From JBKJML01 sp046596415 (lineage in GTDB: Bacteria > Actinomycetota > Thermoleophilia > Gaiellales > Gaiellaceae): a stretch of DNA of 11,721 nt. Each line of letters starts with the position of its first letter. Positions within the stretch are counted from its first letter, which is position 1. The stretch lies in contig JBKJML010000200.1 in the NCBI GenBank assembly GCA_046596415.1, forward strand, positions 1 to 11,721. The letters run 5' to 3'. A model generated the notes under the pieces. That model saw only the letters and a list, made by a program, of their open reading frames with translations. It searched no databases and had not been told where the DNA came from. The translations under genes and the position numbers were made by a program. Shown here piece after piece: positions 1-5,366 of the stretch.

Positions 1-1
1 C

Positions 2-850
2 GGCGTCTCGGACGCGGAGATGGAGAAGGGGACGCTGCGGGTCGACGCGAACGTCTCCGTCCGTCCGGCCGGCTCCGACGAGCTACGCACGCGCTGCGAG
101 CTCAAGAACATGAACTCCTTCAACTTCGTCGCTCGTGGAATCGACGCCGAGGTCGCTCGCCAGATCGCGGTCTACGAAGGGGGCGGTGAGGTCGAGCAGC
201 ACACCTACGACTTCGACGCTGCCACCGGTGCCCTCACCGCGCGCCGCTCGAAGGAGGAGGCCGACGACTACCGCTACTTCCCCGAGCCAGACCTTGTGCC
301 GGTCGAGCCGGACGAGGCGCTCCTCGAGCGGTTGCGGGCCGAGTTGCCGGAGACACCCGGGGCGCGGATCCGGCGGCTCGAGGCGGAGCTCGGCTTCGAG
401 CTCGCCGAGGGGCTCGTGACGAGCGGCCGCGACGAGCTCTACAGCCGGGTCGCCGGTGAACGCAAGGGCGTCGCGAACGTGATCATGAATCAGCTCGCCG
501 GGACCGGGGTCGAGCCGGGGTCGGTCGACGCCACCGAGCTCGGCCGGCTCGTCGAGGCACGCGACCGGATCCCGCGCGCCGCCTTCGACGAGGCGATCGG
601 AAAGGTTGGCGAGCCGGACTTCAGCGCCGACGCCTACCTCGCGCAGGAGGTGGTCTCGGACACGTCCGAGCTCGAGCCGATCGTCGCTCGCATCGTCGCT
701 GCGAACCCCGGCCAGGTGGCCGCCTATCGCGGTGGCAAGGAAGGACTGCTCGGCTTCTTCGTCGGCCAGGTGCTGAAGGAGCTGAGCGGCAACGCCGACC
801 CGCGTGTCGTGAGCGAGCTCGTGCTTGCGCGGCTGAGAAGCTCGTCGTGA
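2..850 (+). CDS. gatB: Asp/Glu-tRNA amidotransferase subunit B, C-terminal 282 residues (5' end outside window)
   Basis: GatB is the kinase/tRNA-binding subunit of the cytoplasmic GatCAB complex. The complex amidates misacylated Glu-tRNA(Gln) and Asp-tRNA(Asn). The reading frame is open from base 2 and starts inside the cradle domain at GVSDAEMEKGTLRVDANVS, a hallmark GatB stretch. It continues through RCELKNMNSF and the DYRYFPEPDL motif. From about fragment residue 135 comes the YqeY-like tRNA-binding tail, with VANVIMNQLAG and YRGGKEGLLGFFVGQVLK, which are the standard C-terminal signatures. About 200 N-terminal residues are missing compared with the usual ~480-500, because of the window edge and not a mutation. 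The methionine at base 20 is internal. The stop TGA (848-850) overlaps the GTG start of the next gene (GTGA), so the two are probably co-transcribed and translationally coupled. Confidence 0.97.
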   Translation, partial: GVSDAEMEKGTLRVDANVSVRPAGSDELRTRCELKNMNSFNFVARGIDAEVARQIAVYEGGGEVEQHTYDFDAATGALTARRSKEEADDYRYFPEPDLVPVEPDEALLERLRAELPETPGARIRRLEAELGFELAEGLVTSGRDELYSRVAGERKGVANVIMNQLAGTGVEPGSVDATELGRLVEARDRIPRAAFDEAIGKVGEPDFSADAYLAQEVVSDTSELEPIVARIVAANPGQVAAYRGGKEGLLGFFVGQVLKELSGNADPRVVSELVLARLRSSS

Positions 851-1269
851 GCGGCCGCAGCCGCACGCTGCTGCTCGCGGGGATCGCCGGCCTGGTGCTC
901 CTCGTCCTGCTCTTCGCACTGCTCCGCCCGGCGGACGAAACCGAGCCGCCGACAACGACCACCACGACGGCTGTGACGACGGCCCCACCGACCAGCACGT
1001 TGCCGGAGACGGTCGGGTTCGCGATCGAGCTCGACGGCGGCAGGCCTGCCGGCGGACGCCAGCGGCTCAGCGTTACCAAGGGCGACTCGGTCCAGGTCGA
1101 GGTGACCGGCGCGCCGGGCGAGGAGCTCCACCTCCACGGCTACGACAAGACGCTCGAGCTCGGCGCCGACGGCGCCGGCACACTGGCATTCGAGGCGACG
1201 GTCCAGGGCAGGTTCGAGCTGGAGCTCGAGCGTGCGGGCGTCGCGATCGCAGACATCACCGTTCGATGA
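847..1269 (+). CDS. membrane-anchored cupredoxin-like domain protein (140 aa)
   Basis: This is a small extracytoplasmic protein. Residues 7-27 form one hydrophobic segment (uncleaved anchor or signal peptide). Residues 31-55 are a Thr/Pro linker with a run of six threonines. Residues 58-140 form a short beta-rich domain that looks like a cupredoxin fold, with VTKGDSVQVEVTG, then LHLHGYDKTLEL and a C-terminal GRFELELE strand. Known actinobacterial proteins of this type are annotated as cupredoxin domain-containing. I see only two histidines (H95, H97) and no Cys, Met or His near the C-terminal strand, so a classical type 1 copper site looks incomplete. The start is a GTG overlapping the gatB stop. 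The stop TGA (1267-1269) overlaps the ATG of the following membrane protein (ATGA), which argues for a joint function with that protein. The fold is recognised by pattern only, and the function is not known. Confidence 0.8.
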   Translation: MSGRSRTLLLAGIAGLVLLVLLFALLRPADETEPPTTTTTTAVTTAPPTSTLPETVGFAIELDGGRPAGGRQRLSVTKGDSVQVEVTGAPGEELHLHGYDKTLELGADGAGTLAFEATVQGRFELELERAGVAIADITVR

Positions 1270-2633
1270 TCCCGACGCTCCTGGCGCACGGGATCGGCGG
1301 CGTCCGGGACCTGCCGGTGCCGGGCTGGCTCTTCCTCTACGGCGCCGCCGTCGTGCTCGTCCTCTCCTTCCTCGGGCTTGCCTTCCTCTGGCGCGAGCCG
1401 CTCCTCGACCGCACGTCGGCCGGGCGGCCCGCGGCGGCCTGGCTCGAGCGGATCGTCCTCTCGATGGCGCTTCGTGTGCTCGTAGGCACCGTCTCCGTGG
1501 TGTTGCTCCTCGCCGTGTTCCTCGCGGCGCTCCTCGGCACCGACCACGCGGAGCTCAACCTGGCGCCCACGTTCGTCTACGTGATCTTCTGGCTCGGGCT
1601 CGTGCCGCTCTCGGTCCTGTTCGGGAACGTCTGGAGCGTGCTCAGTCCCTGGAAGGCCGTGGCGGACGCTGTCGCCTGGCTCGCGGGCCGAGTCGGCATC
1701 CAGTGGCGGCCGCTTGCCGCCTACCCGGAGCGGCTCGGACGGGCGCCCGCCGCGGTGGCGCTGTTTCTCTTCGCCGCGCTGGAGATCGCGTACGTCGATC
1801 CGGCCAGCCCGCGGCTGCTCGCGGCCGCGATCGGGATCTACAGCTACGCGACCTGGGGCGGCATGCTCGTGTTCGGTCGCGAGACGTGGCAGCGGTGCGG
1901 GGAGGGCTTCGCCGTCTACTACAGCTTGTTCGCCCGGATCGCACCGCTCGCGGTGCGCGAGGGCCGGCTTGTCGTCCGCTGGCCCTGCTCCGGCCTCGCC
2001 GAGCGCGACGAGACGCCGGGGACGCTCTGCTTCGTCGCCGTGATGCTCGGCAGCGTCGGCTTCGACGGCCTCAGTCGAACGACGCGCTGGCAGGACCTGA
2101 TCGCCGACGTCCAGGACCCGTTCGTGAGCTCACGCCCGCTGCTCTCCGACCTGCTCGTATCGGCAACCGGTGCCGCCGGGCTCCTTGCCGCCGTCCTTGT
2201 CGTCGTCTACGTCTACAAGGCGGCCGCCTGGCTCGCGGCCGAGTACGCCCGCTCACCTGTCTCGCTCGAGCGGGCCTTCCTGCTCAGCCTCGTCCCGATC
2301 ACGCTCGTCTACGCGATCGCCCATTACTTCTCGCTCCTGATCGTGCAGGGGCAGTTCCTGGTCCCGCTCGCGAGCGACCCGCTCGGGCGTGGCTGGGACC
2401 TGTTCGGCACTGCCGGTGTGGTGCCGAAGCTGAACGTCTTCGCCCCGAACACGATCTGGTACCTGCAGGTCGGGGCGCTCGTCGCCGGCCACGTCGCCGG
2501 GCTCGCGGTGGCGCACGACCGCGCGATCGCGACCTTCCGCGAGCGCGGCCCGGCGCTCCGCTCGCAGCTCCCTATGCTCGCGCTGATGGTCTTCTATACG
2601 GTCACGGGCCTGTGGTTGCTCTCGCAGGGCTAA
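1266..2633 (+). CDS. polytopic membrane protein, unknown function (455 aa, ~10 TM)
   Basis: This is a large integral membrane protein. Hydrophobic segments lie near residues 20-42, 67-91, 102-124, 161-178, 184-204, 254-268, 292-318, 337-367, 397-418 and 435-455. The N terminus reads MIPTLLAHGIGG before the first segment. Histidines lie in or next to membrane segments (H8, H353, H409, H417; the last two in AGHVAGLAVAHDRA), which would suit metal or haem binding. I recognise no catalytic motif. From memory, similar actinobacterial proteins sometimes carry the name fenitrothion hydrolase. I see nothing hydrolase-like and would not transfer that name. ATGA overlap with the cupredoxin-like gene upstream, and about 22 bases of overlap with the small TM protein downstream, suggest one membrane assembly encoded by three coupled genes. 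The ATG at 1266 fits both the coupling and the N terminus. Confidence 0.85.
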   Translation: MIPTLLAHGIGGVRDLPVPGWLFLYGAAVVLVLSFLGLAFLWREPLLDRTSAGRPAAAWLERIVLSMALRVLVGTVSVVLLLAVFLAALLGTDHAELNLAPTFVYVIFWLGLVPLSVLFGNVWSVLSPWKAVADAVAWLAGRVGIQWRPLAAYPERLGRAPAAVALFLFAALEIAYVDPASPRLLAAAIGIYSYATWGGMLVFGRETWQRCGEGFAVYYSLFARIAPLAVREGRLVVRWPCSGLAERDETPGTLCFVAVMLGSVGFDGLSRTTRWQDLIADVQDPFVSSRPLLSDLLVSATGAAGLLAAVLVVVYVYKAAAWLAAEYARSPVSLERAFLLSLVPITLVYAIAHYFSLLIVQGQFLVPLASDPLGRGWDLFGTAGVVPKLNVFAPNTIWYLQVGALVAGHVAGLAVAHDRAIATFRERGPALRSQLPMLALMVFYTVTGLWLLSQG

Positions 2634-2827
2634 GAGCGATTCGAGCTCTAAGCCCGCCCTTCGACCTGCTCGCGCACGGTGGAGTGGCCGGCGCCGTGGT
2701 CGAGCTCTCGCTCGTCGTCCTCGTCGGCGTCGTGTTCCTCGTCGCTGCCGTGCGCGAGCGCCGCAAGCCGCCAGAGGAACGGCGGCAGGCGGCGCTTCGC
2801 GCCGACGACGACGAGCCGTCCGGCTAA
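2612..2827 (+). CDS. small single-TM membrane protein (71 aa)
   Basis: A short frame, shifted relative to the large membrane gene, continues past that gene's stop (2631-2633). From a GTG at 2612 it encodes a short lead, then FDLLAHGGVAGAVVELSL, one hydrophobic helix (about residues 25-47), and a charged tail (VRERRKPPEERRQ, ending in DDDEPSG). A helix followed by a basic then acidic tail predicts an N-out, C-in small membrane protein. The LLAHGG segment echoes LLAHGIGG at the start of the preceding protein, which supports a real related product. GTG 2612 is the earliest plausible start and overlaps the upstream gene by 22 bases. A later GTG at 2684 would begin just before the helix but has its purine-rich stretch too close to serve as a ribosome site. 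The stop is TAA at 2825-2827, inside a terminator-like hairpin. It could be a subunit or regulator of the upstream membrane protein (inference). Confidence 0.6.
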   Translation: MVALAGLRAIRALSPPFDLLAHGGVAGAVVELSLVVLVGVVFLVAAVRERRKPPEERRQAALRADDDEPSG

Positions 2828-2886
2828 GAACTCAGTTCAGAACGAAGCCTTGAGCCGTCGCGAAGGGTCATACCGAGCTGAGTTCT
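2827..2886. terminator. inverted repeat between convergent genes, candidate bidirectional terminator
   Basis: A perfect 9-base inverted repeat, AGAACTCAG (2827-2835) and CTGAGTTCT (2878-2886), encloses 42 bases. The left arm begins at the last base of the TAA stop of the plus-strand gene. The right arm ends within the stop of the minus-strand gene (CTA at 2885-2887). The region is AT-richer than its surroundings. The long loop and lack of a clear U-tract make it an atypical intrinsic terminator. Confidence 0.45.
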
Positions 2887-3442
2887 AAATCAGCCCGCAG
2901 TAGCGGGCGGTGTTCGGCCACGGGTAGAAGCCGCGCCCCGACCGGTAGGCGCGCTCGGCGACCCACATCTGCTCGAGCGCGCTCCAGCGGTTGGCTGTGC
3001 CCTTCCGGGCCAGCAGCTCGGGGCCGTAGTGTCGCTGGAACGAGATGTCCATCTGGAGCCCGCCGTAGTACCCGTTACCGGTGTTCGTCCGCCAACCCTG
3101 GGCAGGACTGCGCTCGTAGCGGTGGATGCACTGCCAGGCCACGCGATGGGGCGGGCGCGCCGCGCGGCGGTACGCGACTGCAAGCCGGGTACGCCACAGG
3201 TCACGGACCCAGGCGCGGTAGGAGGCAGCCTGGGTGTGCCGCTCGCTGAACGCGGTAGGTGTCCGCGGCGCGCCGGTGAGGCGCTGCCAGCGCCACGTCG
3301 CCGTACGGTAGGTGTCGATCGTCTGGACGACGGCCAGCGACCGGGTGGCGGCGGGAGTCGGAGTCGGTCTCGCGAACGCCGCGACCGCGAGCACGCCGAC
3401 GGCCACGAACGGCAGCGCCAGGCGCAGGTAGACGTTGTTCAC
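2885..3442 (-). CDS. secreted RPF/lysozyme-like protein (putative transglycosylase, 185 aa)
   Basis: This is a probable exported peptidoglycan-active protein. Residues 5-24 are hydrophobic after a short polar start (signal peptide or anchor), followed by a Pro/Thr-rich stretch to about 33. A helical spacer follows (40-100, including TATWRWQRLTG). Residues 101-185 form a compact lysozyme-like domain: WQCIHRYERS, then NTGNGYYGGLQMDISFQRHYG and GRGFYPWPNTARYCGLI. E110 is in the place expected for the catalytic glutamate of resuscitation-promoting-factor-type domains. C105 and C182 could form a disulfide. I chose the GTG at 3442 because AAGGAG lies six bases upstream. A GTG eight codons earlier (3466) has no ribosome site. 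The gene follows a 7-TM gene on the same strand after about 110 bases. Enzymatic activity is inferred from fold similarity only. Confidence 0.8.
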   Translation of the reverse strand: MNNVYLRLALPFVAVGVLAVAAFARPTPTPAATRSLAVVQTIDTYRTATWRWQRLTGAPRTPTAFSERHTQAASYRAWVRDLWRTRLAVAYRRAARPPHRVAWQCIHRYERSPAQGWRTNTGNGYYGGLQMDISFQRHYGPELLARKGTANRWSALEQMWVAERAYRSGRGFYPWPNTARYCGLI

Positions 3443-3448
3443 TCGGTG

Positions 3449-3454
3449 CTCCTT
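3449..3454 (-). promoter_or_regulatory. Shine-Dalgarno AAGGAG that sets the start of the RPF-like gene
   Basis: AAGGAG on the minus strand with a six-base spacer to GTG (3442-3440). It favours a 185-residue product over the eight-residue-longer reading from GTG 3466. Confidence 0.75.
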
Positions 3455-3496
3455 GGTCGGGGCCACGGTCAGGCCGAGCGCGGGGTGGTGCCGCAG

Positions 3497-3524
3497 TGCG
3501 CTCGGCGGGCTTCGCCGGTGCGCA
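3497..3524 (-). other. GC-rich stem-loop upstream of the RPF-like gene
   Basis: TGCGC (3497-3501) pairs with GCGCA (3520-3524), and CGGCG (3503-3507) pairs with CGCCG (3513-3517). The loop has five bases, with a small internal bulge. It lies between the 7-TM gene stop (3553) and the RPF-like start (3442) in transcript sense. No U-tract follows. It could be a weak terminator of the upstream gene or a leader structure of the downstream gene. Confidence 0.4.
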
Positions 3525-3530
3525 GGCTAG

Positions 3531-3560
3531 CAAGCTATATATGTTGTAAAAGTTAAAATC
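3531..3560 (-). promoter_or_regulatory. AT-rich promoter candidate for the RPF-like gene
   Basis: This AT-rich patch in ~70 % GC DNA contains TATATAT (3536-3542) and, upstream in minus sense, TTTTACAAC and TTTTAAC. It sits just after the stop of the 7-TM gene and about 95 bases before the RPF-like start. A TATATA -10 is plausible, but no good -35 hexamer is visible at 17 bases. Base composition is the main evidence. Confidence 0.35.
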
Positions 3561-4173
3561 GTGCAGGGGCGACGAAACCGCCGTAGAGCAACACGGCCGC
3601 GACGGCGACGAAGATCGCCGAGCCGGCAGCGCCGAGCCCCATGAGCGTGCTTCCGAGTGCGGCGACGAGAACGCCTGCGACGATCAGGGAGTTCCCGAGC
3701 GGGCGGCGCCGGCAGGAGGTGAGCGCGACTGCCACGACGGCCAGCGTGCCGGCCACGTTGCCGACGACGGCCAGCAGGCGGGCCGGGAGGAATGTCAGAT
3801 GCTCCTGCGCCTCGGGGATCCCCGTGCCGGCGATCGTCCCGTGCAGTGGGGCAGCCAGGGCGATTCCCACCGCGACGCCGGCGTAGAGCAGACCGACCGG
3901 AGTTGCGAACCGGCGACCGGCGAGCAGGAGCGAGCCGACGCCGAGAAGCGGTGCCGTCAGCAGGCCGCCGAAGAGGTAATACACGCGGAACGAGCGCCCG
4001 TCCCAGCCGTGTGCAGCACCCCACGCCATCGCCCCCGAGGCGGCCGCGTAGGCGGCCAGCGAGGCAGCCCAGGCGGCCAGCTCGGGTGCCCGGTTCGACC
4101 GCCAGCGGGAGAAGAGAAGCCCCGCGAGGCGGAGCGCGACGAGAGCGGCGCCAAAGGCAAGGATGGCTTCCAT
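3553..4173 (-). CDS. seven-TM membrane protein, unknown function (206 aa)
   Basis: An integral membrane protein with seven hydrophobic segments, near residues 3-22, 31-52, 64-87, 93-112, 128-152, 160-180 and 183-202. Loops are short, and the lysines and arginines (RWRSNR at 23-28, CRRR at 154-157) help orient it. Motifs visible are WDGRSFRVYYLFGGLLTAP at the second loop and HGTIAGTGIPEAQEHLTF between segments four and five. I recognise no family. The start ATG (4171-4173) has no ribosome site but has TACGCT six bases upstream, consistent with a leaderless transcript. The open frame extends upstream to 4308, but that part is low-complexity Arg/Pro antisense to the aminotransferase and was excluded. 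It is divergent from that aminotransferase across 41 bases and leads into the RPF-like gene on the same strand. Envelope function is a guess from context. Confidence 0.82.
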   Translation of the reverse strand: MEAILAFGAALVALRLAGLLFSRWRSNRAPELAAWAASLAAYAAASGAMAWGAAHGWDGRSFRVYYLFGGLLTAPLLGVGSLLLAGRRFATPVGLLYAGVAVGIALAAPLHGTIAGTGIPEAQEHLTFLPARLLAVVGNVAGTLAVVAVALTSCRRRPLGNSLIVAGVLVAALGSTLMGLGAAGSAIFVAVAAVLLYGGFVAPARF

Positions 4174-4179
4174 GACGAA

Positions 4180-4185
4180 AGCGTA
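4180..4185 (-). promoter_or_regulatory. candidate -10 box (TACGCT), leaderless promoter of the 7-TM gene
   Basis: TACGCT fits the TANNNT pattern and ends six bases before the ATG (4173). There is no Shine-Dalgarno, so transcription would start at or near the start codon. No convincing -35 box is present. Confidence 0.35.
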
Positions 4186-4199
4186 GTGGCCGACGCCAC
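4186..4199. repeat. inverted repeat GTGGC-N4-GCCAC between divergent starts (operator candidate)
   Basis: GTGGC (4186-4190) and GCCAC (4195-4199) form a perfect 5+5 inverted repeat with a four-base spacer. It lies directly between the two candidate -10 boxes of the divergent genes, a position from which one bound protein could control both. A repeat this short can arise by chance in GC-rich DNA. Confidence 0.3.
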
Positions 4200-4202
4200 G
4201 GG

Positions 4203-4208
4203 TAGGGT
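4203..4208 (+). promoter_or_regulatory. candidate -10 box (TAGGGT) of the aminotransferase-serA operon
   Basis: TAGGGT fits TANNNT and ends six bases before GTG 4215, mirroring the arrangement on the other strand (TTCGAC versus TTCGTC spacer). The AGGG within it could instead act as a weak ribosome site. No clear -35 box is present. Confidence 0.35.
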
Positions 4209-4214
4209 TTCGAC

Positions 4215-5366
4215 GTGGAGAAGCGCTACCTGCTGACGCCCGGACCGACCCCGGTGCCGCCGCAGGTCCTCGCCGCGCTCGCCGAACAGGTCGTCCATCA
4301 TCGGGCACCCGATTTCCGCGTCGTCTACGAGCGCTGCCTGGGCCGACTTCGCGAGGTGCATCGCACCGAGAACGACGTTCTCCTGCTCACGTGCTCCGGC
4401 ACCGGCGCCTTCGAGTCCGCCGTCGTCAACCTCTGCTCGCCCGGCGAGCCGGTGCTGGCCGTCTCCTCCGGGAACTTCGGCGAACGCTGGGCCGCAATGG
4501 CGCAGGGCTACGGTTGCGACGTCGACCACCTGCGCTACGAATGGGGCGAGACCCCGCGGCCGGAGGACGTCGCGGCGCGGCTCGCAGCGCGACCCTCCTC
4601 GATTGTCTTCCTCGTCCACTCCGAGACGTCGACGGGCGTCGTCGTCGACCTCGAGCCCCTCGCCGCGGTCGTTCGAGCGGCCGGGGCGCTCGTCGTCGTC
4701 GACGCTGTCTCGAGCCTCGGTGCCGTACCGGTCGAGACCGACGCCTGGGGTCTCGATGTCGTCGTCTCCGGGTCCCAGAAGGCGTTGATGACGCCGCCGG
4801 GCCTCGCCACCGTCGCCGTGTCCAAGGCGGGGTACGCGAAGGCCGCGCAAAGCACCTTGCCGCGCTACTACTTCGACTGGGAGCGAACGCGAATCGCGCA
4901 AACAAAGCTCGACAGCGCCTTCACGCCTGCGGTCTCGCTCGTCGTCGCACTCGATGTGGCGCTCGGCCTCCTGCTCGAGGAGGGGCTCGAGAATGTCTTC
5001 GAGCGGCATGTCCGGCTCGGCCGTTCCTGCCGGGCGGGCCTCAAGGCGATGGGGCTCGAGCTGGCCTCGCCCGACGACGACAGCGCCGCAGTCGTCACCG
5101 CGGCCAGGATGCCCGACGGCCTCGAGGCCGGTGCGCTGACGTTGGCGCTTCGCGACGGGTTCGGGATCACGATCGCCGCCGGCCAGGGCGCCCTGGCCGG
5201 GAAGATCTTCCGCATCGGCCACATCGGCTGGTTCGACGTGTTCGACATCACGACCGCGCTCGCAGCGGTCGAGCTCGTGCTCGCCGACCTCGGTGCCGAC
5301 ATCGAGCGCGGCGTCGCGGTGACGCGTGCGCTCGAGGTGTACGCCGAGGGCCAGACCGCCCAGTGA
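4215..5366 (+). CDS. class V PLP aminotransferase (serine/alanine-glyoxylate type; possible phosphoserine aminotransferase)
   Basis: A cytoplasmic fold-type I, class V PLP enzyme of 383 residues, normal length for the alanine/serine-glyoxylate aminotransferase family. The N-terminal LLTPGPTPVP and VVHHRAPDFRVVYE are family hallmarks. CSGTGAFESAVVN (60-72) forms the PLP phosphate loop. D163 in VVVDAVSSLG contacts the pyridine nitrogen. K189 in VSGSQKALMTPPGL is the Schiff-base lysine. The C-terminal part carries FRIGHIGWFDVFDI. The GTG start gives the conserved N terminus. The gene ends in a GTGA overlap with serA, so the two are coupled. No classical serC is in view. SerA makes 3-phosphohydroxypyruvate, so this enzyme is a good candidate for the next step, transamination to O-phosphoserine, as family members paired with serA elsewhere appear to do. 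Glyoxylate or pyruvate as acceptor remains possible. Confidence 0.92.
   Translation: MEKRYLLTPGPTPVPPQVLAALAEQVVHHRAPDFRVVYERCLGRLREVHRTENDVLLLTCSGTGAFESAVVNLCSPGEPVLAVSSGNFGERWAAMAQGYGCDVDHLRYEWGETPRPEDVAARLAARPSSIVFLVHSETSTGVVVDLEPLAAVVRAAGALVVVDAVSSLGAVPVETDAWGLDVVVSGSQKALMTPPGLATVAVSKAGYAKAAQSTLPRYYFDWERTRIAQTKLDSAFTPAVSLVVALDVALGLLLEEGLENVFERHVRLGRSCRAGLKAMGLELASPDDDSAAVVTAARMPDGLEAGALTLALRDGFGITIAAGQGALAGKIFRIGHIGWFDVFDITTALAAVELVLADLGADIERGVAVTRALEVYAEGQTAQ

Noticed and set aside
952..1010. ACGACC/ACCACGACG-like repeats as a tandem repeat element
   Set aside because: They simply encode the Thr/Pro linker of the anchored protein.
1232..2611. Long plus-strand frame (start 1232) overlapping the membrane gene
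   Set aside because: Translation is Arg/Ala/Pro-rich low complexity, the usual shadow of a high-GC gene. Only its end (from 2612) looks like real protein.
3443..3552. c-di-AMP (ydaO-type) riboswitch before the RPF-like gene
   Set aside because: Such switches precede some actinobacterial rpf genes, but this leader is short and I cannot see the conserved core. An Infernal search would settle it.
4174..4308. Longer N terminus for the 7-TM protein
   Set aside because: The extra 45 residues are Arg/Pro/Ala-rich and antisense to the aminotransferase start. ATG 4173 opens directly on a hydrophobic segment.
3957..5222. 421-codon minus-strand frame antisense to the aminotransferase
   Set aside because: Composition is typical of a shadow frame, with no recognisable motif. 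The plus-strand gene is unambiguous.
4391..5362. Upstream extension of the serA frame
   Set aside because: It is Arg-rich shadow of the aminotransferase. The family N terminus starts at GTG 5363.
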